Source: Indibacter alkaliphilus LW1 (GTDB taxonomy: Bacteria > Bacteroidota > Bacteroidia > Cytophagales > Cyclobacteriaceae). From it: a DNA stretch of 64,000 nucleotides. Shown one piece after another: positions 33,493-42,175 of this stretch. The notes under the pieces are model-generated. The model was not told where the DNA came from and did no database searches. It worked only from the letters and a program-made list of their open reading frames with translations. Where the stretch lies: the NCBI RefSeq assembly GCF_000295935.2, contig NZ_ALWO02000033.1, positions 1 to 64,000 on the forward strand, in the 5' to 3' direction. Every line of letters starts with the position of its first letter. Position 1 is the first letter of the stretch. The translations under genes and the position numbers were made by a program.

Positions 33493-36033
33493 TTAGGGGC
33501 CTTCCTTACTTTTTGAATCTATATGTCTGTTCAGCTCTTCTGCTGTCCAAGGAAAAACCCTACCTTGGGTCTGATGCCTTGTAGTCCCGACAGTTCTTGG
33601 GCTGACTGCTTCTGCCTGGTTTCCCCATTCATTTCTGATATAGGTAAGTATGGCAGCAATGCTTGCATCATCCATGGTAGAATGGGACGGCATGACGGGT
33701 AAAATCTCCGGAGCGTCATAAATTTTGCCCGACACCTCTAGAGGGCCTTCCATCCCGTGCAGAATAATCAAAGCCAACCTCGTCTCATCTCCTGTCACCC
33801 ATTCTGAGTCAAATAAGGGCGGCCCCATCCTATTCACACCCTTGCCATCATTGCCATGACAGCCCGCACAACTGGTCAGATATTTCTGCCTGCCTCTGGC
33901 AAATTGAACCAAGGCTTCAGCGGAAAGCAACATTTCTTCCCCTTCTTCCTGTGAGGGGTCAAAACCTGGCCATGAAAAAAGTCTTTTCAACCTATCCAGA
34001 TTCTGGATTTCTAGCCTATCATTCTCAGCAGTGAAAATGATAGGAGCAGAGTTGAGTTTGACAAAACCCACATCTTGCACACTTCCGGCATGGATTGCCA
34101 TGCTTGTGAGCAACACCTCTTCCTTCCATGAAGGATCCCTTTTTTCAATTATAGCCAGTAAATCACGGATTTCATTCTGGTTTTTATTCTTGATAATCGC
34201 AGCTGTTAAGTTTTCTAAAAATACTTCCTTCCCCTCAGTCTTTTTTTCCCAGGCTTCATCTTGCAAAAGTTGTATGGTAAAATCAAACTCATTTCCATGT
34301 AAACTGCTCAGAATCGCATCCTGAAATAAAGGGTTTTGATTTTGTTTCTTTGCTATGTCCCGGAGTACTTCAAATGCATCCCCAACTTCCAAAATCCCAG
34401 CACTTAAAGCCAATTGAATAGCCAATTTTTCTTCAGGATTATTTGAATGTCTTTTAAGTTCTTTGGCCAAAGCTGATTTCTCTTCATGTGAAGATGAAAA
34501 ACGAATTTCTAATAGTCTTACTGCATGGGATTTTATCAACGGGCTGCTGCCATCACTCAGCAATTGGTAGAGCCAATCTTTATCCAATGCCTGCATTCCC
34601 TCCAAAGTCCACATTACATGAAGCTTCCCAATTTCTGATGTGCTTTTTTCAAATTTCTCTAACAAAATTGGCTGAATAGAGGGGTCATTTCTTTCTACCA
34701 AAAGACGCTGGGCCATGTCTCTGTGCCATCCTTCAGGGTGAAATAAACTTTCCATTAAGGCTTCTGCGGATAGCTCTGAGTATTTTGGCAACTTTTCGGG
34801 CTTCCAGCCTTTTGGCACAATCCGCCAAATCCTCCCCATATGAACTGGCAGATCAAGTCCACGATTGAGGGTTTGTTCACGGAGATACTGGGTCACATAA
34901 GAACCATGCTGGATCAAGCCGCGGTACATGTCAGCAATATATAATGCTCCGTCAGGGCCTACCGTGCTATGCACAGGTCTGAACCGTTCATCGGTAGAAG
35001 CAAGAAACTCCTTTCCGGGATTAGGGTCAAATGCTTCCAACACCAGGCCCTTTTCCTCTACAACATTTCTTTTTACCAGGTTACCGGCAGGCTCACAAAC
35101 AAAGACATTTCCATAGTATTCCGTAGGGAATAATGTACTTCTAAAAACAGTAGGGGAACAAGCTGCAGTGAATTCCAAAAGCTTTCCCTGTTCGTCTAAA
35201 GTACCGGGAATATATCCCCTATTGACAGCCGGATTTGGCCGGACTGGATAGACCCTTCTATCCAAGGTCAGCCCATGGTCAATTCCCGTACTGACCTGAT
35301 GATTGGGGTTTCTGGAAAAATAATTGGGCGGAACCAAATCCCCATGAAGTTGGGACCAGTTGTAATTGTAAATCAACCTGCCTTGATCATCCTGATTGAT
35401 ACCATATTGCCCCCGGGCTTCTGTGAAATCTCTTTCCCATTCGCCATCTCTAAACTTATATCTCAATTTCGATTTCGCACTGTAATACCAATTATCCATT
35501 GCCCGCATCAGACCATTATCGGAATGTTCGGGAATGCCATTGGCGGCATAAGTGGAGTCAAGCAATACCTTGGTATCCGCCTTAAGATCTCCGTCCAGGT
35601 CATGTGTTAGCCATAGGGCATTGTTTTCCGCGACCAAAGCCCCTCCTTTGAAAAGCCCTAAAGCCCTCGGCATAAACAGGCTGTCAAGGTAAACGGTACT
35701 TTTATCCATAACACCATCTCCATTGGTATCTTCCAAGACAGAAATCCTTCCCAGTGGCAGCGCTTCACCAATACCGTCAATATCCGGCATAAAACTCCTC
35801 ATTTCCACCACCCAAAGCCTGTTATTTTCATCAAAAGTCAAAAAAACGGGATCCTGCACCATGGGTTCGTTCGCTACCAATTGAATTTCAAAGCCTTCCT
35901 CTATCTGAAAAGTTTTTAGTTCCTCTAATGGAGACTTGGGTCTGGGATTATCCTCCCAATAAGTTTCATTCGGGGCACAAGCAAAGCTCAAACAGATAAT
36001 TCCAAGAATCCCATATAATCGGACAATGCTCAT
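33493..36033 (-). CDS. Lipoprotein with NHL/glucose-dehydrogenase-like propeller, HEAT region and cytochrome c domain
   Basis: An 846-residue protein. The lipobox LSFAC (about residues 15-19) marks an outer-membrane or periplasmic lipoprotein. Residues ~40-400 match the membrane-bound dehydrogenase propeller of PVC-type cytochrome proteins (AENNALWLTHDLDGDLKADT, GPDGALYIADMYRG). Residues ~430-640 look like HEAT repeats. The C-terminal cytochrome c has CAGCH at 722-726 and a probable axial Met at 781 (LPVMPS). The heme suggests electron transfer from an oxidised sugar-like substrate; this is inferred. It is the first gene of an operon with the epimerase and SDR. Confidence 0.85.
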   Translation of the reverse strand: MSIVRLYGILGIICLSFACAPNETYWEDNPRPKSPLEELKTFQIEEGFEIQLVANEPMVQDPVFLTFDENNRLWVVEMRSFMPDIDGIGEALPLGRISVLEDTNGDGVMDKSTVYLDSLFMPRALGLFKGGALVAENNALWLTHDLDGDLKADTKVLLDSTYAANGIPEHSDNGLMRAMDNWYYSAKSKLRYKFRDGEWERDFTEARGQYGINQDDQGRLIYNYNWSQLHGDLVPPNYFSRNPNHQVSTGIDHGLTLDRRVYPVRPNPAVNRGYIPGTLDEQGKLLEFTAACSPTVFRSTLFPTEYYGNVFVCEPAGNLVKRNVVEEKGLVLEAFDPNPGKEFLASTDERFRPVHSTVGPDGALYIADMYRGLIQHGSYVTQYLREQTLNRGLDLPVHMGRIWRIVPKGWKPEKLPKYSELSAEALMESLFHPEGWHRDMAQRLLVERNDPSIQPILLEKFEKSTSEIGKLHVMWTLEGMQALDKDWLYQLLSDGSSPLIKSHAVRLLEIRFSSSHEEKSALAKELKRHSNNPEEKLAIQLALSAGILEVGDAFEVLRDIAKKQNQNPLFQDAILSSLHGNEFDFTIQLLQDEAWEKKTEGKEVFLENLTAAIIKNKNQNEIRDLLAIIEKRDPSWKEEVLLTSMAIHAGSVQDVGFVKLNSAPIIFTAENDRLEIQNLDRLKRLFSWPGFDPSQEEGEEMLLSAEALVQFARGRQKYLTSCAGCHGNDGKGVNRMGPPLFDSEWVTGDETRLALIILHGMEGPLEVSGKIYDAPEILPVMPSHSTMDDASIAAILTYIRNEWGNQAEAVSPRTVGTTRHQTQGRVFPWTAEELNRHIDSKSKEGP

Positions 36034-36319
36034 GAGAGGTAGTAATATAATAGGTTATTTTTAGGTTTTTGGGCAGAATAATTTTTTGGTTTATCCCTTA
36101 ATCCCAAAATGCATGTAATTCCCCAGTATATCAAGAATGATTTACAGAAACGGCTGAAATACTGATTGATGGCAAAGAAAAACTTTAAGAGGCTATCCTT
36201 AAAATCAAATTATTTTTTAACCTGATTGCTTAAAATTTTCTTTAAACTATTTAATTCCACTGATGCACTGGCTGGTATAACTCCTTTTTTACCTGTACCT
36301 TTCTTTAAATCTCAATAGT
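36034..36319. other. Divergent intergenic region between cytochrome gene and Lys-rich ORF
   Basis: About 290 bases, AT-rich. It must hold the upstream region of the cytochrome operon (minus) and of the small plus-strand ORF. I could not fix a convincing TAnnTTTG promoter for either. Confidence 0.4.
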
Positions 36320-36433
36320 ATGTCCAAGGAAAAAACAGTCAAAAAGGCGGAGAAAAAAAAGCCAGAGAAAAATCTCAAAGAAAAGCGGGCTGAGAAAAAA
36401 GCCAAAAAGGAAGACAAGAAAAAAAGGGACTAA
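36320..36433 (+). CDS. Very small Lys/Glu-rich protein (37 residues)
   Basis: ATG at 36320, stop at 36431-36433. The protein runs from MSKEKTVKKAEKKKPEKN to KEDKKKRD, over half Lys, with a central NLKEKRAEKKAKK. Similar tiny proteins with the KSLKEKRAEKKAKK core occur in Bacteroidota, as I recall, which is why I accept it despite its size. A strong terminator 26 bp downstream supports a transcript ending here. The charge suggests nucleic-acid or ribosome contact, unproven. Confidence 0.6.
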   Translation: MSKEKTVKKAEKKKPEKNLKEKRAEKKAKKEDKKKRD

Positions 36434-36459
36434 ACCCAGATTGGTCTTGAAGCATAAAC

Positions 36460-36487
36460 AAGCCATTGTCAGATCTGACAATGGCTT
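36460..36487. terminator. Bidirectional terminator, perfect 28-bp palindrome
   Basis: AAGCCATTGTCAGA/TCTGACAATGGCTT is a perfect inverted repeat between the convergent small ORF (plus) and dipeptidase (minus). It overlaps the dipeptidase stop region by two bases. On the plus strand TATTCTTTCC follows. Confidence 0.8.
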
Positions 36488-37559
36488 ATTCTTTCCAAGC
36501 ATTTTTTAAAAACCTCAACCAATTCCCAAACATTACATTCTCTATATCTTTTTGGGTATAGCCTCTTAAGGAAAGCATGGCAGGTATCTTCTGCAAATCT
36601 GCTATGGTCTCTACATCGTAGGGACACTGCTCTCTTCCAAAGCCACCGTCAAGATCTGACCCAATACCAATGTGATTGGCATTGCCTGCCAACTGACAAA
36701 TATGGTCCATATGATCGATAAGCTTTTCCAGGTTGCATTCCATTCCTTTCGGATCTGAGACTCCCCTTTCCCATCCAGGAACCATCATCCAAGCGTCCAT
36801 CGCTCCACCGATAACAGCCCCCCTTTCTATCAAAACCTTCAATTGCTCATCAGAAAACTGCCTGTTATGATCTACCAGTGTTCTGCAGTTGTTGTGACTG
36901 GCCCAGACGTGGCCATTGAAAATATCCATGGCTTCCCAAAAACTATCATCGCAGAGATGTGTCGCATCCAGAATAATGTTGAACCTTTCCATTTCCTTGA
37001 GCAATTCCGGACCATCAGGTCCAAGCCCGCCAGTGGCATCTGTTCCGTTGGCATACCTTCCTGGACCGTAATGGGATAAGCCCAAGGCCCTCAACCCGCT
37101 TTCATAAGCCTTCTCCAAATAGCCAACATTTACCAAGGAGTCTGCTCCTTCTAATGAAAGTATAAAACCAATTGGCTTGGTGCTCCAAGGCAATTCATGC
37201 AACCAAAGCTGTACGTGCTTTTCCAGATCTTCCAAGTTCCTTATCTGTACCATTTCCTCGGCATCTTCCATAGCCTTGTACCAGGCCAATTGACCTTGTG
37301 TCTGCGCCCAAGCCTGTTCTGGCGAGTGCCAACCTGGAAGAGGGTTGCCCTCAGCGACAAATCTGGCAATTTGAGTGGCCACAACAAGTCCAATATTTCC
37401 TTTTCGAAGTTCCGGCAAAGAAACAACTGCACGTCCTCTATCCGGCTTATCAGATAGTCCTTTTTCACGGGCATTGATCTCGGAGACAGGTTTTTTCAAA
37501 TCCCTGTTCCATTCCAAGGCATTCATACTGAGATCGAGGTGGGCATCTATGGTAAACAT
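36486..37559 (-). CDS. Membrane-dipeptidase family (peptidase M19) hydrolase
   Basis: The start is put at 37559 (MFTIDAHLDLSMNALEWNRD), giving 357 residues; the longer frame reads into a heptanucleotide repeat. M19 marks are DAHLDLSMNALEW at the N-terminus (the family usually has a His-x-Asp metal motif), GFILSLEGADSLV with the bridging Glu, DATHLCDDSFWEAMDIFNGH, ASHNNCRTL and HIGIGSDLDGGFG. Relatives cut dipeptides, often with D-residues. It lies downstream of ridA and a GntP permease on the same strand; together they suggest use of a D-amino-acid-containing compound (inference). Confidence 0.88.
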   Translation of the reverse strand: MFTIDAHLDLSMNALEWNRDLKKPVSEINAREKGLSDKPDRGRAVVSLPELRKGNIGLVVATQIARFVAEGNPLPGWHSPEQAWAQTQGQLAWYKAMEDAEEMVQIRNLEDLEKHVQLWLHELPWSTKPIGFILSLEGADSLVNVGYLEKAYESGLRALGLSHYGPGRYANGTDATGGLGPDGPELLKEMERFNIILDATHLCDDSFWEAMDIFNGHVWASHNNCRTLVDHNRQFSDEQLKVLIERGAVIGGAMDAWMMVPGWERGVSDPKGMECNLEKLIDHMDHICQLAGNANHIGIGSDLDGGFGREQCPYDVETIADLQKIPAMLSLRGYTQKDIENVMFGNWLRFLKNAWKE

Positions 37560-37568
37560 GGGGGATTG

Positions 37569-37758
37569 GATTGAAGATTGAAGATTGAAGATTAAAGATT
37601 TTAGATTCAATGTCGTTTAGTTTAGGGTAACTTTTCCAAAGTTCAGATATCTAAACAATTTTTGTTTTTACTTTTAACCTAACTTTGGAAAAGCTTAAAT
37701 TCAACTTGTAGTCTTATCTAAACGACATTGATTTAAGATTGTAGATTTAGGTTTGAAT
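37569..37758. repeat. Heptanucleotide tandem array (GATTGAA-like) split by a MITE-like element
   Basis: Three perfect GATTGAA units begin at 37569 and pass into GATTAAA, GATTTTA and GATTCAA. On the far side of the inverted-repeat element the pattern continues as GATTTAA, GATTGTA, GATTTAG. The array lies in the upstream region of the M19 dipeptidase, where copy-number change could affect expression. Confidence 0.75.
37607..37731. mobile_element. MITE-like 125-bp inverted-repeat element
   Basis: Ends are perfect 14-bp inverted repeats TCAATGTCGTTTAG (37607-37620) and CTAAACGACATTGA (37718-37731). A second internal inverted pair is CTTTTCCAAAGTT (37631-37643) and AACTTTGGAAAAG (37681-37693). 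No coding capacity exists. It interrupts a heptanucleotide array, which marks it as an insertion. The TIR resembles DDE-transposase ends, but no matching transposase is in the window. Confidence 0.75.
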
Positions 37759-37890
37759 AAAGTTAAAAGGGGATTGAGGAAATTAAGCTATTATTTTTGT
37801 ATGCAGGAATCCTGAATAATGGTAGTAAACCACAATATAGAAGTTCAAAAATTCAAACTTCAAGAAACTTCCTTCTTCCATCTCAAAAAA

Positions 37891-38355
37891 CTATTTCAAC
37901 TCAAACATGGCTTCGATTTCAACAGGGATGTTATCTGGCAAACTGCCCATACCCACTGCGCTTCGCACTCCAACACCATTTTCCAGACCCCAAACCGCAG
38001 CAAACAATTCCGAGCAGCCATTGATGACATAAGGATGTCGCTCAAAATCCGGGGTAGCATTCACCATTCCCAATACTTTGATGACCCTTTTGACCCTGTT
38101 GAGGGAACCTAAGTTAGCTTTGATGGTGGCCAACATGGCCAATCCCACCTGCCTTGCAGCCAATTTGCCAGCTTCAATATCCATATCCTCTCCAATTCTC
38201 CCAATGATCAAAGTCCCATCTTCCTTAACAGTCCCATGTCCTGACAGATATAAATATTTCCCATCCACAAGACACGGCCTGTAAACTCCCAAGGGCTTTG
38301 GTGGTGGGGGGAGAACCAATCCTAATTCTGCAAAATTCTCTTCAGCTGAGCTCAT
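37891..38355 (-). CDS. RidA-family (YjgF/YER057c) protein
   Basis: A 154-residue protein with the RidA fold: KYLYLSGHGTVKEDGTLI near residues 33-50, AARQVGLAMLATIKANLGSL near 66-85, and the end SAVGMGSLPDNIPVEIEAMF with the usual glycine-rich loop. RidA hydrolyses reactive enamine/imine intermediates formed by PLP enzymes; this YjgF-like subgroup is less well defined. The active-site Arg of true RidA is not evident here. It lies between a GntP gene and the M19 dipeptidase on the same strand. Confidence 0.88.
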   Translation of the reverse strand: MSSAEENFAELGLVLPPPPKPLGVYRPCLVDGKYLYLSGHGTVKEDGTLIIGRIGEDMDIEAGKLAARQVGLAMLATIKANLGSLNRVKRVIKVLGMVNATPDFERHPYVINGCSELFAAVWGLENGVGVRSAVGMGSLPDNIPVEIEAMFELK

Positions 38356-38603
38356 GATATATTCTGTTTAAGCATTTAAAATTCTGTTCTATTTTGGCCA
38401 ATTTTCAATCAATTTCCTAGGCTAATTCGAAATATTACACCATTGGAGCATGTCAACTATTTCTTCTACATTTTTAGCAAGAAAAATAAATTATATTCTT
38501 AGAAGGCTTGAAATAGCAATCAATTAATGATCACCACTTTGAAGATTCAAAACAGCTTTAAACAAGCCTCCTTGATTTAGTTAAATTCAGTCCTAATACT
38601 GTT

Positions 38604-39917
38604 CTAAATAAAAATATCCAATATCATCACCCCCATCAGACCAACAACTGCCACCAAGGTTTCCATCAGAGACCATGACTTAATGGTATCCTTTACGCTC
38701 AAGTTAAAGTATTCTTTGTACAACCAAAACCCTGCGTCATTAAAATGTGAGAACATCAAACTTCCTGCTCCAATAGACAATACAAGCAGATTTGGGTCTA
38801 CCCCAGCAGTACTCACAATGGGAGCAATAATACCGGCGGTAGTAAGTCCTGCAACCGTGGCGGAACCTACTGCTACCCTGATCAAGGCAGTAATCACCCA
38901 AGCCAAGACCAAGGGGTGTACATCCCAGCCTTGCAGAGCAGCTGCGATTTCCAAACTCACTCCTGAATCCATCAATACCTGCTTCAGCGCTCCTGCTCCC
39001 GCTATGATCAATAAAATCATGGCTACATCCTTCGTGGCAACCACATAGTAATCCATAAGCTTAGGGATACTGAATTTCATCCTGGTCCCCAAGGTATATG
39101 TGGCCAATAGCAAAGAAATCAACATGACCATCCCTGGATCCCCCACAAACTGAATATAGGGAAATACCAAATTGGATTCGGACATATTCAAAGTCAGGAT
39201 GGTAGTTCCAATCAGAAAAAAGACAGGGAAAAGAGCAGAGAAAAAACTATTGAAAACACTTGGTAGATCTTCTTCAGGCTTTGCTTTGGCCTGAAAAATT
39301 TCAAGTGGTTTGGAATCTATGTTTTTCAGGAATTTGGCAAATATTGGCCCGGCAATGATAATCGTCGGAATGGCTATCAATATCCCATAAGCCAAAGTAA
39401 GTCCCATGTTAGCTTCAAACTGGGCTACCAGAGCTGCTGGAGAGGGGTGCGGGGGCAGAAATCCATGTGTAACCGAAAGCGCTGCCAATAGGGGAATCCC
39501 CACATACACCGCGGGCAACTTGTACCTGTAGGAAACAGTAAAAACAAGCGGTATCAATAAAACAAAACCGACATTATAAAACAATGGAATGCCTACCACC
39601 AAACCGGTAATCATCATGGCCCAAGTGACATTTTTCACTCCGAAAATGGACATTAAGGTATCCGAAATACGCTGTGCTGCCCCACTTTCTGCCACTAGCT
39701 TACCCAGCATCGCTCCCATTACAATCACGATGACCAAGTCCCCCAATAAGCCTCCGATGCCTTTTTGGATGGATCCGGCTATTTGCTCAGGAGGTATGCC
39801 CAAAAGGAAGCCTGCCAAAATCGAGGAGATCAAAAATGCTATAAAAGGATTGAATTTTAGCCAAGTGATCAGCAGGATCAAAACTGCAATGCTGATCAAT
39901 ACAAAAACAATGGTCAT
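38604..39917 (-). CDS. GntP-family permease (second in window)
   Basis: A 437-residue membrane protein with about 12 hydrophobic helices. Marks are VIVMGAMLGKLVAESGAAQR near 64-83, HGFLPPHPSPAALVAQFEAN near 148-167 and GAGSLMFSHFNDAGFWLYKE near 386-405. The HPSPAA and HFNDAGFW versions are closest to classical gluconate/D-serine GntP/DsdX proteins, unlike the permease at 30158. With RidA and the dipeptidase downstream, D-serine-like or gluconate-like uptake are both possible. Confidence 0.9.
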   Translation of the reverse strand: MTIVFVLISIAVLILLITWLKFNPFIAFLISSILAGFLLGIPPEQIAGSIQKGIGGLLGDLVIVIVMGAMLGKLVAESGAAQRISDTLMSIFGVKNVTWAMMITGLVVGIPLFYNVGFVLLIPLVFTVSYRYKLPAVYVGIPLLAALSVTHGFLPPHPSPAALVAQFEANMGLTLAYGILIAIPTIIIAGPIFAKFLKNIDSKPLEIFQAKAKPEEDLPSVFNSFFSALFPVFFLIGTTILTLNMSESNLVFPYIQFVGDPGMVMLISLLLATYTLGTRMKFSIPKLMDYYVVATKDVAMILLIIAGAGALKQVLMDSGVSLEIAAALQGWDVHPLVLAWVITALIRVAVGSATVAGLTTAGIIAPIVSTAGVDPNLLVLSIGAGSLMFSHFNDAGFWLYKEYFNLSVKDTIKSWSLMETLVAVVGLMGVMILDIFI

Positions 39918-40336
39918 AGGTTATGTAGGGTTGAGTGACCAAATTAAAAAATAAAATCAATATCAATTGGGGGAAAGGTTAATAAATTGATAACCGGTCA
40001 ATTGCCAGAGTCAAATTTCTGGATGAATTCCTAGATGCCAAGAGGGTATTAAATGGACATAAAAAAAGAATAATGGCTTTGAATGTTTTCATTATGATAT
40101 CTTTTGGTTTAAAAATTTCTTTTATATTGGTCAAGGCTACCAGCTGCCGAGCACTAAATATCCGCCACTCTGTTCTCCAAAACCTAGGTAGTAGAAAGAT
40201 ACAAAATTTTCACTTTGTAGCATCCCGCCCACTGGATGGGAATTGTTCAGCTTTTGTCCTTTTACCTTCTTTTCTTTTTCTCCTTCCTTTTTCCATTTTT
40301 TTCAAAACTTGAAATGAAAATGCAGCCCCGCACAAT
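39918..40336. other. Intergenic stretch left of the attC-like array
   Basis: About 420 bases. A 79-codon plus-strand frame at 40073-40312 is low-complexity and was rejected. No terminator is clear. The right end runs into the first attC-like repeat. Confidence 0.5.
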
Positions 40337-40422
40337 AACGTGATTCAGCTTGGAAATGGCGGGCTTTCGGAGCCGTGTGTTTTAAGTTACATGGTACCGC
40401 CTGCTGGATCCAAAGTGATGTT
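40337..40422 (-). repeat. attC-like palindromic repeat A (86 bp)
   Basis: The plus strand begins AACGTGATTCAGCTTGGAAATGGCGGGC and ends GTACCGCCTGCTGG...GTGATGTT. It has AAC and GTT at the outer ends, an inner GGCGGGC/ACCGCC pairing, and the shared words GATTCAGCTTGGA and GTGATGTT. It lies downstream (3') of the minus-strand KilA-N gene, as an attC site lies downstream of its cassette gene. It is shorter than copies B and C. Confidence 0.75.
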
Positions 40423-40515
40423 GGCGGTTCGTTGTTATTTAACTCCTTATTTCAGTTTTTTTATAGCGTTACTTTCAAGCAAAGATTTCATTTGGGTTAT
40501 CGCTACTTTGTTGAG

Positions 40516-41265
40516 TTAGATAAGTCGTTCTTTTTGCGTTAGTCCTTGTCGAATAAGTAAGGCGTTAATACTTTCCATATTGCTCAATACGACTAATTGT
40601 TCTAATGTCGCAGAATCTCTTATATTTCCTTTTTGCTCAGTATTGCTTTCAATCCATTCCTTTGCCGTAATTCCGAACAAAGCAACATTCAATAAGTCAG
40701 CTTCACTGGCGTAAACAAAACTTGTCTGTTGTTTGGTAATTTCTTTTGGGATTAGGCTTTCTTTGATGGCGTCTGTGTGAATATGGTAATTTATTTTGGC
40801 TAATGTCCTTTGTAAGTCCCATTCTAATTTCAGTCTGTTGTTTTCATCGTCTTTCAGGCGTTGAAATTCATTGACCAAATATATTTGAAACTCAGGGCTA
40901 AGCCACATTGCGAAGTGAAATGCAATGTCCTTGTGTGCATAAGTTCCACCGTATCGCCCTGCTTTCACAAGCATACCAACTGCATTTGTTCGTTCAATCC
41001 ATTGCCCGACAGACATTATGAACCTATTCACTCCTGCTTCTTGGGTAATTACCCCGAATTCGGGGTAATTAAAATTTGGGTTGTTGATTTTTTCCCAAAC
41101 ACCTATATATTCCAATGTATTTTTATTCGTAACCCACTTGCCGATAAGCCCGCTTCCTTCACGAAAAGAGGCTGTCATATCGGTCAAACTTATATAGTCA
41201 GTTTCATTTTGATTGATTACCGTTATCGGTGACTCGTTTACGTTAAGTTTTCTGCTTTTTGCCAT
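40516..41265 (-). CDS. KilA-N domain protein
   Basis: A 249-residue KilA-N domain protein: DYISLTDMTASFREGSGLIG (about 23-42), EFGVITQEAGVNRFIMSVGQ, RYGGTYAHKDIAFHFAMWLS (104-123) and FQIYLVNEFQRLKDDE. KilA-N is a DNA-binding domain of phage and mobile-element proteins. The C-terminal ~110 residues are unassigned. It occupies the first unit of the attC-like array on the minus strand, with repeat A downstream and repeat B upstream. Solitary KilA-N genes are common integron/island cargo; a function cannot be given. Confidence 0.88.
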   Translation of the reverse strand: MAKSRKLNVNESPITVINQNETDYISLTDMTASFREGSGLIGKWVTNKNTLEYIGVWEKINNPNFNYPEFGVITQEAGVNRFIMSVGQWIERTNAVGMLVKAGRYGGTYAHKDIAFHFAMWLSPEFQIYLVNEFQRLKDDENNRLKLEWDLQRTLAKINYHIHTDAIKESLIPKEITKQQTSFVYASEADLLNVALFGITAKEWIESNTEQKGNIRDSATLEQLVVLSNMESINALLIRQGLTQKERLI

Positions 41266-41380
41266 TTTTTATTTCACTAAGCGTCAAAGTTATAAAATAA
41301 AACTATGGTTAGAATGAGTTGTGCTTATTTGGTATTTATTCTTCTTCATCTTAGCTATTCTGTCGCTTTACAATTCTTAC

Positions 41381-41505
41381 AACGGGATTCAGCTTGGAGA
41401 CGGCGGGCATTTCGGAGCACCTCCCTTCCAGCCTACTACTAACTTCTTAAAGATACTAAACTTTCATTTTACTTGGAACCGCCCGCTGTCTTCTTAGGTG
41501 ATGTT
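41381..41505 (-). repeat. attC-like palindromic repeat B (125 bp)
   Basis: The plus strand begins AACGGGATTCAGCTTGGAGA with CGGCGGGC following; it ends GCCCGCTGTCTTCTTAGGTG and ATGTT. The inner arms GACGGCGGGC and GCCCGCTGTC pair with one mismatch; AAC and GTT are the outer ends. The GTT continues as GTTAGAGTGC (41503-41512), the exact complement of the 10-mer GCACTCTAAC at 42227-42236, the left end of repeat C. It is close to repeat C over its whole length. Confidence 0.85.
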
Positions 41506-41530
41506 AGAGTGCGTCATTCCATTTGCCGGA

Positions 41531-41830
41531 TTAAAGGAAGGTTAAGCCAATTCTTTTATTCAATCCTTGTTCAAAAATCCGGATCAAGGTTGATAACTGG
41601 ATATTCCCTTTTCCATTTTCAAGTTTTGAGATATAGCTTTTCTTTGTACCTGCCTTTTCCGCCAATTGCTCCTGGGTCAGGTTCGCTTCCTTCCTAGCCT
41701 CTTTCAGCATTTCGCTGATGATGAACATCTGGGCATTCTCTTCATACTTGTTTCTGCTTTCACTTCCAATTTTTCCATGCTCTAGTTCGATCAGCTCATC
41801 GAATGTTTTGACTTTACTATAATCCTTCAT
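41531..41830 (-). CDS. XRE-family antitoxin of a Gp49-like toxin
   Basis: A 99-residue helix-turn-helix protein: MLKEARKEANLTQEQLAEKA, then GTKKSYISKLENGKGNIQLS (about 41-80) is a canonical Cro/CI HTH. It ends with FEQGLNKRIGLTFL, typical of antitoxins paired with Gp49-like toxins. The gene starts 4 bp after the toxin stop. It would neutralise the toxin and repress the pair. The pair forms the second unit of the attC-like array. Confidence 0.92.
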   Translation of the reverse strand: MKDYSKVKTFDELIELEHGKIGSESRNKYEENAQMFIISEMLKEARKEANLTQEQLAEKAGTKKSYISKLENGKGNIQLSTLIRIFEQGLNKRIGLTFL

Positions 41831-41834
41831 AATC

Positions 41835-42170
41835 CTATTTCTTTGATTGAAAATATTCCTTCATTAATCTTTCCGCTTTCTCTATTTCTTTTCTTGGAGT
41901 CTTTTGGGTCTTCTTTTGAAATCCATTGAAAAGGATTACCAGCCTTCCTTCATCAAAGCAGCAGAAAATTCTGTAAATGTTTGATTGAAATTCCACTCTT
42001 ATTTCAAATAACCCTTCAGTTCCTTCCAGATGTTTGAGAAACTTCTCTGGTACCCTTTCCACTTGCTTGATCAGCTCAAAAACGTACTGAATCTTACTTT
42101 TCACCTTTTCTTCTTGATTTTGGTAAAATTCAATAAAGTGGTTTTCATAAAAAATTATCTTTCTTACCAT
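41835..42170 (-). CDS. Gp49-like (HigB/RelE superfamily) toxin
   Basis: The start is placed at 42170 (MVRKIIFYENHFIEFY), 111 residues, because a well-spaced promoter ends only a few bases upstream; the longer frame to 42206 would begin inside the promoter. The family signature is EGLFEIRVEFQSNIYRIFCC and VILFNGFQKKTQKTPRKEIE, the DUF891/Gp49 core with its basic catalytic residues. These toxins inhibit translation by mRNA cleavage. TA pairs are favoured cargo of integron cassettes because they stabilise the array. Confidence 0.92.
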   Translation of the reverse strand: MVRKIIFYENHFIEFYQNQEEKVKSKIQYVFELIKQVERVPEKFLKHLEGTEGLFEIRVEFQSNIYRIFCCFDEGRLVILFNGFQKKTQKTPRKEIEKAERLMKEYFQSKK

Positions 42171-42175
42171 ATTCA

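Noticed and set aside
36305-36502. 65-codon minus-strand ORF over the Lys-rich gene
   Set aside because: It is the Phe/Leu-rich antisense shadow of the A-rich coding sequence.
40073-40312. 79-codon plus-strand ORF beside the attC-like array
   Set aside because: Low-complexity Leu/Phe/Ser-rich translation and no family resemblance.
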